A stretch of DNA of 64,000 nt from Chimonanthus salicifolius (GCA_013350335.1 CM023540.1:46731222-46795221); one strand, 5' to 3'. Counted from the first letter of the stretch, positions 48,101 through 59,522 are shown. The notes: generated from the letters alone by a model not told the origin. Numbers and translations are program-made.

Positions 48101-51100
48101 ATTATTTTCTACATGGTATCAGTCAGAAATGATTTATGCAGTTTTTAGGGATTGTTCTTCATCCGTTTTACTGTTCCTCTGGCTGGAGTTACTGTTCATC
48201 ATTGGAATCTAGCGACATCTTCTGATAAGATTTCTGAGATTTTCTGTAGCGGATCTTCTTCTCCCTCATGTCTTTTGATTTTCCGGGGGCTTTTCACTTA
48301 GTTCTGGACCATTTTCGGTCCTCTTTGCCATTGCTAGTTTTTTCTGTAGCCGGACCTTCTTCACCGTTAAAATTTTTTCTGCCGTGGCATCTCGAGGTGG
48401 GACCCCTTTATACCCTTGCCATTTTTGGGTGGCCATCCATCCATAACTTTGGATCTATGTTTTGACTCCTCTCAGCTAGGTTTTTATAAGTAACATCAGT
48501 TAGCGCCATCTGCTGGCTTATTTTGCATTCAACTCTGATACCATATAGAATATAATGAGGGAAAAGAAGTAGAAGAGAAAAAGGGAAAATAGATGATAGT
48601 GGAGAAAAGTTTTTCTCTGTATTGTATTCCGTGTTTGAAAGAGAAGAAGTGGAACAAGGAAGAAGTGGAACAATTTTTAAGGATGGACATACTATTGATG
48701 GGCAGAGGCGATAGGATCTTGTTCTGGAAGGACAAATGGGTTGGGTAGAGGACTCTTAGGAATGTATTTCCTAGGTTATTTAGAGCGGCGACGAACAAGG
48801 ATACCTTAGTGAATGACTACTATAATGAGATCAAAGGTGTACCTAAATGGTCAATAACTTTCAAGAGGGCTTTAAGGAGTTGCCAAAACCAAAGTAATTC
48901 TGAGGCAATATTGGCCATGGCATGATGTTATGCCTTCACACTCAACCTAGCAACAACATTCTGCTTCTTCATCCGCTAAGAGACTAGAAGAGATCCCAAG
49001 AAAATAAATTAGCCTGAGGCCGAGTGTCGGTCGTCAAGAGACCCGGCCCAATCAACGTCTGAATAACCACGAATAGGCAAGTGAGATTGTCGTGGATAGA
49101 ATAATCCTTTTCTAGGATGATCCTTAAGATAACGAAGGATTCAAAAGACAACATGAAGATGAACATCACGTGGGGCATGCATAAATTGACTGGCGACGTC
49201 AACAACGTAGGATAAATCCGGTCGAGTGATAGTGAGATAATAAGTTTCCCAACTAAGCGCTTATAAAATGCAGGATCATCAAGTAGAATACTATCCGAAG
49301 CTGATAAATTGGTGTTGACATCCAAAGGAGTATCAACAAACTTGCATCCAGAATAACCTGCATCTTGTAAAAGATCTAGTGCATATTTTTTTGAGAAAGA
49401 GAACCCTTCAGAGGAACGAGCAACTTCAATCCCTAGAAAATAGCGAAGGGGACCAAGATCTTTAATATCAAAGGATCGTTGAAAATAAGCTTTGAATGTA
49501 GTAATAGTTGTATCATTATTGCCAATGAGAACAATATCATCAACATATACCACGAGAATCACTATAACAGAGTTGACACGATATACAAATACAGAGTGAT
49601 TTACCTGACACTGAGAAAACCCGTATTGCAATAGAGCATTGCTGAATTTATCAAACCATACTCGTGGAGATTGCGTGAGGCCATATATAGCTTTCTTGAG
49701 TTTTCAAACTGAATGTTGCTTCCCCTGTTTCACAAACCTGGCAGGTGGAAGCATGTATACTTGTTCCTGTAAATCACCATATAGAATAGTATTTTCTACA
49801 AACCTGGCAGGTAGAAGCATGTATACTTGTTCCTGTAATTTTAGCCATAGGAGAGAGTTTCCTGATAAGTAATCTCATGAATTTGTGTAAAGTTTTGACA
49901 ACCAAACTAGCTTTGTATCTGGCAATAGAACTATCTATTTTCCCTTCTTTCTTCTACTTCTTTTTCTTCATTATTTTCTACATGGTATCAGTCAGAAATG
50001 ATTTATGCAGTTTTTAGGGATTGTTCTTCATCCGTTTTACTGTTCCTCTGGCTGGAGTTACTGTTCATCATTGGAATCTAGCGACATCTTCTGATAAGAT
50101 TTCTGAGATTTTCTGTAGCGGATCTTCTTCTCCCTCATGTCTTTTGATTTTCCGGGGGCTTTTCACTTAGTTCTGGACCATTTTCGGTCCTCTTTGCCAT
50201 TGCTAGTTTTTTCTGTAGCCGGACCTTCTTCACCGTTAAAATTTTTTCTGCCGTGGCATCTCGAGGTGGGACCCCTTTATACCCTTGCCATTTTTGGGTG
50301 GCCATCCATCCATAACTTTGGATCTATGTTTTGACTCCTCTCAGCTAGGTTTTTATAAGTATCGTCAGTTAGCGCCATCTGTTGGCTTATTTTGCATTCA
50401 ACTCTGATACCATATAGAATATAATGAGGGAAAAGAAGTAGAAGAGAAAAAGGGAAAATAGATGATAGTGGAGAAAAGTTTTTCTCTGTATTGTATTCCG
50501 TGTTTGAAAGAGAGTACATGCAGGTATAAATAGATTGCATGGAACCATTCATGGTGGCTAAAAAGGAAAGAATAAAATGAATAATCAATTTACATCAATT
50601 ACAAATCTAATTTCAACTAATGACATAACAACTTGGGCAACTTTACCAAATTGGGTTCCACAACAGAATGGAGAGTTCAAAATGGAAGATCATTTAGAAA
50701 TGGGAAACTCAAATATGATACTCAGGGTTTGTTTGGATTGGGATAAAACAAGAGAAAGTAGGGAATTCTCTATCAATAACTTGATTGGTAATTTCTTGGC
50801 AGGAGGAAACTTATTGGGTTGAAATCATGCCACATCAGTACTCTCCCCTACTCGGGAGAACGTTGGTTTCTACCATCTCCATAGGAGAAACCATCTTTCT
50901 ACTAAATTTGTTTTACTACCCGGAGAGGGGGAAACTAGGTCCAACAGGGAATGGTAGTAGTGTATTGCACGATGAGGTTGGGAGTATGAAGATGCTCTTC
51001 TTGGCTACAATTGGGATCAAGGGTTTAAAGAAGGGTTGTGGAGGGGGATTTTGCGAATGTTATTGCTTGGCTGAGAAGAAAAAAAAAGGTCCCATGGAGA

Positions 51101-52715
51101 CTATTATTATTATTTTTTTTTTGAAAATTTCCATGGAGACTTTTGTTGACGTTGAGGAATTTATCAAGATATGTAAGGAAAAGAAATTCTCTTCAAGCAC
51201 GTGAGGAGATTGACAAATGGAGTAGAATTTTTTGGCTAAAATAGATTGTCTTTTTTCTTTTTCCTTTTTTTTTTAAGACATGCTTGTGATTAATAGAAAG
51301 TATTCTTATTAATAAAAATATAATTCAATCCTAGATAGATGGGCAAGTGGTTTGTTTTTGTTGTTGTTGATGATAGTGATTTGGGGATTTTGCATACTCC
51401 TTGATTTATCGTCTAGGAAGTGACGACCACCAATGCCGTGACACGTCGTCGGATGATAAAATCATTCAAATAAACTGATAAATTGGATGAGGCTTGGTGT
51501 CTTCAGGTTCAAATCCAAAGGCCCATTTCAATTGTCAATCCACAAATGAAAATGCATCATCCCATCCAAACATCAAGGAAGAAACAAAATACAAGAGGAA
51601 ATTTTATGTAAAGTAAAATGGATTTACAAGGACAAAAGTAACCTCCCCAAAATGGGGGAGGTGATGATCTCCCCTTTCAAGTCTTTTCTTTTCTTCTCGC
51701 TCTCTTACAAAATACAATCACGAAATTGAGAAGCTAAACTCTCTTTGCCCTCATATATGTAATGGTGCTTAAACCAAATCACAAAAATACCCTTGGGGTC
51801 AATGAAAAGAATGCCCCTAAATTGATGAATTACAAAATTGCCCCATATGAGCTGGTCCACTAGCTCACCAATCATTATGGCGTTGGTGGAGTCACCATAA
51901 TGAGTTATCTTTTGGAAAGTGGCAAGCACCAACACCGTGAAACTGATTGCTAGACAACAAAATTATTCAAATAAAATGATAAATTGGATAAGGTTCGACG
52001 GCATCGGGTTCAAATCTAAAGGCCCATTTCAATTATCAATCTTTACAAATGAAAATACATAATCCCATCTAAACATCAAGCGAACAGACAACATAAAGAG
52101 AAAATTCTATGTAAAATAAAATGGATTTACAAGGAAAGAAAGCAAATCTAACCTTAACCCTCCCCCAAATGGGGAAGGTGATTATCTCCTCTTTCAAATC
52201 TCCTATTCTTCTCCTGTTCTTACAAAACACAATTGAGAAATTGAGAAGCTAAGCTCTCCTTGCCCTCACACATGTATATGTAATGGTGCTCAAACCAAAT
52301 TATAAAACTACCCGTGGGGTCAATTACAAGAATGCCCCTAAATTGATGAATTATAAAATTGCCCCATATGATCCACAATGAGCTATCCCACTAGCTCACC
52401 AATCTCATCTTATACACTCTATAGTGTGGAATTTCAATAGCTAAGCTCTATTTTGATCTTGTTGTATATCTAATTGTTTCTTATTAGGCATTCATCGCCA
52501 CATTGTTCTTCATGGACTAATGGAGTTTTTGAGGAAGAGGTTAGTTTTGCTCATTCTTTATTTGAATTAGGTTAATGCTTTTCAGTTTGACTCTAGTTAA
52601 ATGGTGTAGCAATTCCCTCGACACACTAGTGATTTACCATTGCAGTTTTGATAGGCACTTCTCGTCAGATGAGGTTTTGCAATTGCTCGATCGTTTTTTC
52701 AACTTAGAAATGCTG
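42105..52715 (+). CDS. EAF7/MRGBP-like NuA4 subunit, exons 1-4, 3' end not found
   Basis: Exons 42105-42194, 42289-42361, 52488-52539 and 52646-52715 give 95 in-frame codons with correct phases at GT/AG borders. I recognise the Eaf7/MRGBP domain: ELELRVLEALEIYPPAKLQG, then IHRHIVLHGLMEFLRKS, then DEVLQLLDRFFNLEML. This matches Arabidopsis At1g26470, described as the EAF7 subunit of the NuA4 histone acetyltransferase. It would act in the nucleus beside the MRG chromodomain protein. The family continues with an acidic stretch after the last residue seen here, and I found no such exon up to 64000. Either the last intron runs beyond the window or the gene is broken. Intron 2 is 10.1 kb and packed with transposons. 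Exons 1-2 lie in unit B and exons 3-4 are unique. Confidence 0.85.
42289..42361 (+). CDS. EAF7-like exon 2
   Basis: 73 bp, acceptor TTGTGACAG, ends phase 1 at GTGAGTAT. Encodes the first conserved helix of the domain. Confidence 0.85.
43394..45180. other. EAF7-like intron 2, unique part, no gene seen
   Basis: AT-rich. Contains the inverted partner (43693-43815) of the repeat at 6042-6178, and a ~59-bp tandem duplication at 44172-44287 (CTCAAAAATTGGTAG ... GCCTAAGTCATATTTTGGG). The rest shows nothing recognisable. Confidence 0.55.
43693..43815 (-). repeat. Dispersed repeat, inverted partner of 6042-6178
   Basis: Contains AGGCAATTGGCCCATAGAAA followed by ACAATTTTTC, the reverse complement of the PPR intron 1 stretch, with moderate divergence. 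Confidence 0.65.
45189..45225. repeat. (GAG)n microsatellite
   Basis: About 12 GAG units. A (CT)n run follows at about 45257-45280. Confidence 0.9.
45347..45700 (+). mobile_element. TRIM (terminal-repeat retrotransposon in miniature)
   Basis: Two direct repeats of about 114 bp, 45347-45461 and 45588-45700, share CCCTGGGAAGG, CTTGGGTTTATAAG, GGGAACCTT, GGAGTGGCTAGCC and TTTTGAGTGTGGAACTG, ending GTGACA. Right after the first comes TGGTATCAAAGC (45465-45476), a Met-tRNA primer site. A purine-rich stretch precedes the second. Total 354 bp with no coding capacity, matching the TRIM layout. Confidence 0.8.
46430..46995 (+). pseudogene. LINE (L1-type) ORF2 C-terminal remnant
   Basis: In shifting frames it reads VGKGNRILFWKDKWVG and then NDYYNEIKGVPKW. 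These are zf-RVT-region motifs at the end of plant L1 ORF2. The part from about 46757 is repeated at 48655-48895. Many frameshifts. Confidence 0.65.
47060..48065 (-). pseudogene. Copia reverse transcriptase fragment 1
   Basis: Minus strand starts IARYKASLVVK (48060s) and continues LSPMAKI, RQLDVENTILYGDLQEQVYM, LKEAIYGLKQPPQVWFDKF and the active-site YVDDIVLIGN. It then reads DLGPLRYFLGIEVARSS and the start of the RNase H link. The reading frame is broken near 47945 and the C-terminus is degraded. It is an inactive piece with no gag or integrase. Confidence 0.85.
48066..48540 (+). repeat. Copia LTR end and leader, plus orientation (block copy 1)
   Basis: TTCATTATTTTCTACA is followed by TGGTATCAGTCAG (48113 onward). 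A leader then shares words with the leader of the element at 56473 (TCCGTTTTACTGTTCCTC, GGAGTTACTGTTCA, TTTATACCCTTGCC). It is joined head-on to the minus-strand reverse transcriptase. The second copy is 49936-50409. Confidence 0.65.
48930..49935 (-). pseudogene. Copia reverse transcriptase fragment 2
   Basis: Second copy of the same fragment. YVDDIVLIGN, DLGPLRYFLGIEVARSS and LLQDAGYSGCKFVDTPLDVN are open from 49631. The N-terminal part is scrambled by a local ~67-bp duplication at about 49735-49855 and a deletion of the QLDVEN region. Confidence 0.85.
50413..50665 (-). repeat. Copia LTR, minus orientation, complete
   Basis: On the minus strand it runs from TGTTGTGGAACCCAATTTGG to TTATATTCTATA. 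A primer site TGGTATCAGAGT follows immediately (50412-50401). 253 bp. A truncated copy lies at about 48543-48645. Confidence 0.7.
50666..51416. other. Intron sequence, no gene seen
   Basis: The open frame at 50785-51204 has no family motif and runs into a low-complexity (ATT)n/T tract. I see nothing functional. Confidence 0.5.
51417..52400. repeat. Tandem pair of ~490-bp units just before exon 3
   Basis: 51417-51914 and 51915-52400 share ATTCAAATAAA, TGATAAATTGGAT, GGCCCATTTCAATT, AAAATGGATTTACAAGGA, GGAGGTGATGATCTCC-like, GTAATGGTGCT and ATTGCCCCATATGA in order. They have diverged noticeably. The second copy ends about 90 bp before EAF7-like exon 3. Confidence 0.8.
52488..52539 (+). CDS. 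EAF7-like exon 3
   Basis: 52 bp, acceptor TTCTTATTAG. Completes Gly and reads IHRHIVLHGLMEFLRK, donor GTTAGTTT. It is too short to stand out as an open frame and was found by family recognition. Confidence 0.83.
52646..52715 (+). CDS. EAF7-like exon 4
   Basis: 70 bp, acceptor CCATTGCAG. Completes Ser and reads FDRHFSSDEVLQLLDRFFN, ending LEML at donor GTAAATCT, phase 0. Confidence 0.83.
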
Positions 52716-54240
52716 GTAAATCTCAAAAAACTTCTTCAGATTATTTTATGTGCTCGAGAATGTTTTTACTACCATCTCACAATTCTTGATTATGAGTTTT
52801 GTGTCTGTTGTATGAGAAGTTGATCATCCATTACTTTTCCCCTTACTTTGGCTGTTTGAAATGAGTAGTAGTTTGATGACTGATATTCCCAGAGAAAAGA
52901 AGGAAATACTTTCTTTTCCCAATTTCTATTGGAAAATATCTAAAAGTTTAAAGTCCAACTAGAATTTCACATGTATTCCAAAAGAAACAAGGGTGCTTTC
53001 ATACTCAAATGTCATCCTAGGAATAGAATCCACAAAACCATAATACTTTACAAGGACCTTTGATTCAGAATTGGCTTCATGATATATTGGAGCCAGCCTC
53101 ACCATTTTCCTGAGAAACTATAAAGTTACGTGTCTTTTTGCTTCAAGAAAAATGAAGCATCATCATAGTTTCTTGCCATTATCTCAATTAATAGCACTTA
53201 AAAAAAACTATAACCTAATGTTTAATGGCTCTAAGGCAAAGTATAATCCTCTGTTGAGTCATTGTGCCCTTTCATGCTTTAACTCTGTAGAGAGACAAAG
53301 GGAATTGGTGATGTGGGTAGCCAACACAAGTTAACTCCTTTCTTACATGTTCTATTTTTCCCTTCAATACAGAACTTAGGAATGAAGTATCCCCTAATTA
53401 AATCAGTTTGGGATATTCTAGCACAAATCTTCAATAAGTCAATAACTAGAGCAAATTGTTGCTACATGTCATCAAAGAGAAGTATAGGTACTCCAACGGT
53501 GCACAATGAATAGACGATACCCCATTTCTAAAGGCGCTCTGCTAGGCCACCCTAAAAGGTGTTTCCTTCCTTATCTCCCTACATTTTTATGAGAAGCAAA
53601 TAGGAGCAAATAAGGTTAGAAAGAATGAGAGAGATGACACATGACTTTGTAGGAGGTGGGGAAATGGAATTAGATGAGCAAGTTCACTTGGCCTTTTAGT
53701 GCTATGGACAAGTAAAGGGATATAGAAGTTTCTAAAGGGTTAGACGTTGATAGAGGATTTTCTTGTTTGACAGGTTGTTTTACTTTTTTGTGTTATGTGT
53801 GCTATTTCTTACAGAAGGAGATTTTTAAAGATCTAAAGCAATAGGAGACTAAATTTGAAGAAGACAAAGATTAAGGGGATGAGAAAAGGGGTGCATCCTT
53901 ATAGGTGATGTCCTTCGAAACATGATGTTTCCAAGTGACTAAATCTAAGCATTTATATTTGTTTTGTGGGCAGGAATGACATCTAGTGTTGAAGTTGAAT
54001 ATGGATCATTGAGGTTAATTGTGATATGGTTTAGCTCAAGCAACTTCACGAATGAGTTTTCTTGTGAAGTCATTTGTTGGTTTAAATCATAAAATGACAA
54101 CTTTATTTTGACTGTCAACTCAACCAAGTCAATTTGAAAAAAAGAAGAGAGAGAGAGAGAGAGCCCTTGAGTTTTTTAATAACTTGATCAACGACTGAGT
54201 AACTCATGCGAGTATAGTTGAGTGAGTGGGAGGAGAGAAA
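52716..54240. other. Downstream of EAF7-like exon 4, no exon recognised
   Basis: I scanned the plus strand for the acidic segment expected after the Eaf7 domain and found none. Sequence is AT-rich without repeats I recognise, apart from a (GA)n run at 54148-54163. Confidence 0.5.
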
Positions 54241-55300
54241 TTGTTAGAGCCCTGGTTTATCCGAGTCTCCTTATTGTCAATTCTGTGACTGAGTCGAAGC
54301 TTCATGTGTTTGGCAACCAATTAGGTAAGATGGACCTTAGTTGACACTAGGTTGAACCCAAACACACTTAGCTTGCTCTCTGGTTCAAGATCTCAACCCC
54401 TGGCTCAAGTACTCGGCACTCGAGACGTCGAAGATGCCCTCGAGTACTCAAAATATTTATCAAAGACCAAATGTGTTTGATAGAAAAAATCACTCTCGAT
54501 TCGAGCCCTCGAGGCAGTCTTGAGACGTCTATGATATCTTGAGTACTCGAGAAAGGCTCCTCGAGCCCTCGAAGGATAGCCATTGTGCCTAGCTGGACTA
54601 GCTGTTATAGGCTTCGAGCACGCAAAGCTTAGTCTTGAGTACTCGAAGACTAGCTGTTTGCAAAGTGAGATTATAAATAATGGCTCATTTCTCTAAGCAT
54701 GATTAAGCAAATTAAGTGAGATTAGATCCTATTCTCTCCCAGACTCTCAGAGAAGGTTCCCAACCTTTGGTAATTTCCATTGCACCTCTCTAAGATCTTC
54801 TCAATCACATCTCTAAATGTTGATGGTATACTCAAAGCTGTGTTAAGCTTTCTATTGATGTGAGGGATAATAATCTAGGGATTACTGTAGCATCTTGACA
54901 TTATCCTAATCCCAGCCTCTCCTTCGGTTGCATTCACTGGAGATTGATCATTCATTGAAGATCGAAGCACGAAGGTGTCATTCGAAGAACACAATTCAAG
55001 ATTTGCGCTAAAGATCCAAGGCAAGTGTTCTTTTATATTCATTTATTCTTGTAAGGTGGAGTAGACCTTTGTGATCGAACCACCATAAAAATAGGTGTCA
55101 AGGAGTAGACCTTGGTGGTCGAACCTTTCAAAATTAGGAGTGTACTGTTAGGGTGGTTGGCCCTTTCATAGTGTGCTTCAGATAGCGTAAGATTGGGTGA
55201 GTCCAAAAGTGGATGTAGGTTTAGGTGAACTGAATCACTGTAAAATAGCTGTGAGTTTGTAGTTCGTTGCTTGTTTGCACTCTAATTCTATTGCACATTG
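54240..55300 (+). repeat. Copia-type LTR remnant
   Basis: Tandem-like words around CTCGAGTACTCGA (54400-54660) are followed by GGTGGAGTAGACC..., GTCCAAAAGTGGATGTAGG, then TTTAGGTGAACTG and CACTGTAAA. Such phrases are usual in R-U5 of large plant copia LTRs. No partner LTR or coding region is attached. Confidence 0.5.
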
Positions 55301-55397
55301 TTTTGATAAAACAGTTCGAAAGGAAAAATTAAAAATTGGTAAAGATCCTATCACCCATGCATAGTTCTAACCTAGACTTACAGTTCTGCCCCGCTCA

Positions 55398-55432
55398 CCC
55401 CCCCCCCCCCCCCCCCCCCTCCCCCCGCCCCC
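55398..55432. repeat. Poly-C tract
   Basis: 22 consecutive C, then a T and a C/G mix. A pyrimidine-rich stretch follows to about 55640. Hard to sequence, so its length may be inaccurate. Confidence 0.8.
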
Positions 55433-56178
55433 TTTTTTCTTTCTTCGATCTTTTTTTTTTTTTAATTTCATCTGGTTCGTACAAGCTTTTCTTTTGCATG
55501 CCTTTTCTTCTTTTTTATTCCTTTCTTTATCTTCTCTATATTCTTCTTTTATGCTTTTCAGTTTTTTTTTTTTTTTTAGTTTTCCTTTTTTATTTTTTCT
55601 TATTTTTCTGAATTTATATTTTTCTTCTCTATTTTCTCCTCTTCCTCTTCTTCTATTTCTAAATCATGTTTTTAGTGTCTTATTTTTTATTTAGTTCTTC
55701 ACTTTTTAATAATTTTTAACATATCTGTATGTATATATGAAAAATATATTAAAATAAATACTGTTTAATTAAATTTGATCGAGTCTTGACGTTTTGACTT
55801 AAACAAAACTTTCCCATCTTTGAGTCAAGTCATTGTTTTCGAGTTTTGAATTGTAGTTTAAAGACGTCGTCCATTTTGAATGTCCCTTGACCCTTGAATT
55901 GGTGCTTGGGTGTCTGTGAACAGATATGGTATTGGAGAGATTGTGTGGATTTTGACTTCTCCATATCGTTTTTTTTTGGATGCCATTTTCATTATTTAAG
56001 CATTTGTTTGGTTGATATTGATGACCTTCAAGGTTGCATTTTGGCATTGCAACTCACCTTGCAACATCCAAACTATGTCTAGACCACCTTTTTTTCCCCT
56101 AGAGGTACATGCTAATAATCCATTTTAGGCACCAAATAAATGTGGTATTGGATTTTTTATTGTTTCAAGTGGAGAGAG

Positions 56179-56472
56179 TGTTGTGGGACCCACCATAGTA
56201 CCTAGTTGACCATGTGGAGCTCACATCTAGTATAGTTGACCAGAATCATCCCAGTTTGGAAAGTTGACATGGAAGATATCATTTGTTGTGTAATTTATCA
56301 TAATTGATTATTCCTTGTGTACATTTTTTTTTTTTGCCATCGTAATTGGCTCTCTTTTGATTATATATTCATGTACTATCTTACAGATTGATACACAATA
56401 CAATACAGAGAAATCATTCATCTTCAATATTTTGTATTTCTCTTCTTCTTTTTCCCATTATTATTTTCTAGA
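56179..56472 (+). repeat. 5' LTR of the copia element
   Basis: Starts TGTTGTGGGACCCACCATAG. Words TAGTTGACCA, GACCAGAATCATCCCA and TAGTTGACC recur in the 3' LTR. The end reads TTTTCTAGA where TCTACA would be expected, a decayed CA terminus. The primer site TGGTATCAGCC follows at 56473. Confidence 0.8.
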
Positions 56473-57464
56473 TGGTATCAGCCATAATTGATTTTTGGAC
56501 GCTTTAGGAGGATTTTTTATTCCGTTTTACTATTCCTCACCGGAGTTACTATTTACCATCGGAGTTACTGTTCACCTTCGGACTCCGTCTTCTTCGGATC
56601 TCGGTTGCGGATTTGCTTCCATCTTTCTTCAGTTTTTGGAAAATTTTCCCCATTTTTTTAGCCTTTTTTGCCATTCTAGAATCGCTGAGACGAGAGCAGT
56701 TCGGACCTTCATTGCCGTTCAACTTTTTGCCGGCGAAGTTTCCAGCGATTAGAACCCCCCATACCCTTGCTGTTTTTGCCAGGGCTTTCCATCCACGGTG
56801 TCCGATCACCTTTATGGAGCCTCTTGGACTGGTTTTTTGGTCGTCCCTTGCACAATTTTTAGGGTTTTCACTTAGATCAACTGGATCTTTGTATCTTTTG
56901 CTTCGGAACTTCTTCTACAATGTCGCCTCTCTTTCCTCTCTCTCTACAAGGATGAATTGGTGATCTTCATCCTCTCGGTGTGGTTACAAGCCCTTCCATT
57001 CCGTTACAGGCTCGTTCCATTCAGTTTTGCTTGCATCGTCTGCCTCTGAGCATTATTTCCCTTTAGTGTTCTTCCACTGGAGTCACCCCTATATTCCCTT
57101 ATCATCTATGAGGGTTTTGCAGCATCTCTCCTTCTTCTCTGGAGCACGGACAACCCAGTTGGGGCACAAGCAAGTGTTCTGCAGCAACCGTTTGTTTTTT
57201 TATCAAAACCCAATTTCTGGTTTTTTCCTTACATCGGCCGATTTCATCACACTTGGGCCTCAAATCTTCTCCTCCTAGTGTCGCCCCCACCTGTTCTCTA
57301 TATCTCTCTGACGTCCGTTCTCAGTTTGGCTTGGTGGGGTCCACTTTTGGGGTGTTCTTGCTGCGTGTCTGCCCACAGCGAAGTTAGTTATATTATGGAC
57401 TTCTTGTGCTCTTGGGTCAATTTATTGTGTTCGTAGCTTCTATTCTGCATCTTCTCTTCCTGAT

Positions 57465-57890
57465 ATGACTTCTTCTGACACTTGTAGGGATACCAAATGC
57501 CCACGGAAGAAGGGTACTCATTTTTGCACCTATGTCGATTCATGTTACAAGCTTCATGGCCGACAAAAGCAAGCTAATCACTCCGCTGCCCCTCCTAATG
57601 CTCCTTCCTCTGACGTGGCTAGTGACAACGCCGTAGTGTCTAGACAAGAATTTAACTTATTACAAGAACGACTGGAGTGCCTTCAATCCTCCAAGGTCTC
57701 TACTATTGTCTCCTCACAATCAGGTACTAAGCCCCTTGCACACTATGCCTCAACCCATTCTTGGATTATTGATTCTGGGACCACTTACCATATAGCTGGT
57801 ATGTCTTGCATTTTCTCTTCCCTTTCTCTAGTTTCATATGGTAAGGTCAAAGTAGCTAATGGGTTGTTGATTGATGTTATTGGTATATGA
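57465..57890 (+). pseudogene. Copia gag zinc-knuckle and protease remnant
   Basis: A Cys/His-rich start (TKCPRKKGTHFC ... SCYKLHGRQKQ) recalls the gag knuckle. HSWIIDSGTTYHIAG follows, with the DSG of the aspartic protease, and GKVKVANGLLIDVIG closes it. The N-terminal gag is absent between the leader and here. Confidence 0.75.
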
Positions 57891-58139
57891 ACAATCCATG
57901 TTTCGTCTATTTTGACTTTATCATCAATTTTGCATGTTTCCACTCCCACACAATTTATTATCTTTTAGTGCCCTTACTAAAACATTGAATTGCTCAGTTA
58001 CCTTCTTTCCTTCTAATTGTGTCTTTTAGGATCTGTTCACGAAACAAATTATTGGTGGGGGTCGTGAAGTTGACAGTTTATACTTCCTAGACCCTCGTGC
58101 TGTCAAATCTTCTAAAGTTTGTTCGACCTCCTCCTCAGA

Positions 58140-59060
58140 CGATGTATGACTTTGACATTGTCGCGTAGGGCATCCCTCTGAATTTTTTTTTTTAAGCAAC
58201 TTTTTCCAGTTTTGTCTTTACCTAAATTTGATTGTGAACATTGCTAATATGGCAAACATAGGCAAACACAGTAGACCCGCATTTCCATCATTCCTTCATA
58301 AACATACTTCTACCTTATTTTCTCTTATACATTTTGAGTATGGTAATCTCCTTCTGTTTCCCGCACTGGTTTTCGTTATTTTGTCGCATTTATTGATGAT
58401 TATTCTCGCATGACATTGATATATATGATGAAACACAAGTCGGAGGTCTTTGATCACTTTTGCACCTTTTACCCTGGGTTCAAACCCAATTTTCTTGTAA
58501 AATCCAAATTTTGCATATTGATAATGGGGGAGAATATTTGTCGCACTCATTTGTCCAATTTTTGCAAGACTATGGTATCGAGTCTCAACTTTCATGTCCT
58601 TCTACACCTTAACAAAATGGTGTAGTTGAACTGAAAAATCGTCACCTCCTCGAGGTTGCCCGTTCACTTATTTTTACCATGCATGTCCCAAAGTCATATT
58701 TGCTAGAAGTTGTTTTAACCTCATGTTACCTTATTAACTGCATGCCATCCCGAATGCTACAGAACAAATCCCCTCTTGACCTTATATCCTTGCACAAACC
58801 AGTCCCTGCTCTTCCTTGTCTTTGGGTGTATTTGTTTTGTTCACCAGTTTTCTGGTGATAAGCTGTCTCCCCAAGCTGTGAGATGTGTCTTTTTGGGACT
58901 ATCCCTTCCATAAAAGATACAAGTGTCTTGATCCCCTCACTGGCAAGATATATGTATCCATGGATGTCACATTTTTTGAGAAAGTCCATTACTTTGTTCT
59001 GATTCATCTTCTCCTCCTCCTTCTGTTCTCCCTCTTCTCCCTACAGATATTAGTCGTTTT
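58140..59060 (+). pseudogene. Copia integrase remnant
   Basis: Across several frames: SFLHKHTST (pre-integrase region), IDDYSRMTLIYMMKHKSEVFD (first catalytic Asp), an eroded DNGGE-like region near 58520, then NRHLLEVARSLIF, SYLLEVVLTSCYLIN and KCLDPLTGKIYVSMDVTFFE. Stops and frameshifts throughout. Confidence 0.8.
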
Positions 59061-59244
59061 AGCCCTGCCAAGCACCTTTTGGTGATACATCGCAGGCAAC
59101 CCACGACTTCAATTGCAGCTGACCCCACTCAATCATCTGCTTGTGGCCCAGGTCAGTCCACCACTGACCCTGATCCTCCCTTGCACTTCGGAGAGGTAAG
59201 TGTGCTTGTACCAATCACCCACTTGATCGTTTTGTGTCCTATCA

Positions 59245-59522
59245 ACTATCACAATATTCTTACAGCCCTAGATAACATTAGGATTCCAAAGAGGATTGGC
59301 GCTGCCCTTCGAGATCCCTCTTGGAAAGCAGCAATTGGCGAGGAATTAACTGCACTTGGGAAGAACAATACTGGTCCCTCTACCTCCAGGAAAGACTCCA
59401 GTTGGCTGCGAATGGGTCTTTGCCTTGAAGCATCATTCGATTGCCAGGTATAAATCTCGATTGATTGCTAAAGGCTCCACACAGACATATTTGGTTGATT
59501 ATCAGGACACTTTTTCTCCTGT
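59245..59522 (+). pseudogene. Copia reverse transcriptase, N-terminal part
   Basis: Reads DPSWKAAIGEELTAL, then in another frame GCEWVFALKHHSIARYKSRL, IAKGSTQTYLVDYQDTFSPV. It stops exactly at the insertion point. Confidence 0.85.

Larger units (their letters stand above)
46757..50513. repeat. Direct duplication of a ~1.87-kb composite block
   Basis: 46757-48645 and 48653-50513 contain the same series. Order: LINE tail (plus), copia reverse transcriptase (minus), copia LTR end plus leader with TGGTATCAG (plus), then a copia LTR end in minus orientation (CTGATACCA). Only small indels separate the copies. The first copy of the minus LTR is cut at the internal junction (GTTTGAAAGAG/AAGAAGTGG). 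Confidence 0.85.

Noticed and set aside
55336..55694. Long plus-strand frame rich in Phe, Leu and Ser
   Set aside because: Produced by a pyrimidine-rich low-complexity tract.
57027..57290. Open frames in the copia leader, both strands
   Set aside because: They lie in the untranslated leader and eroded gag region, with no gag motif.
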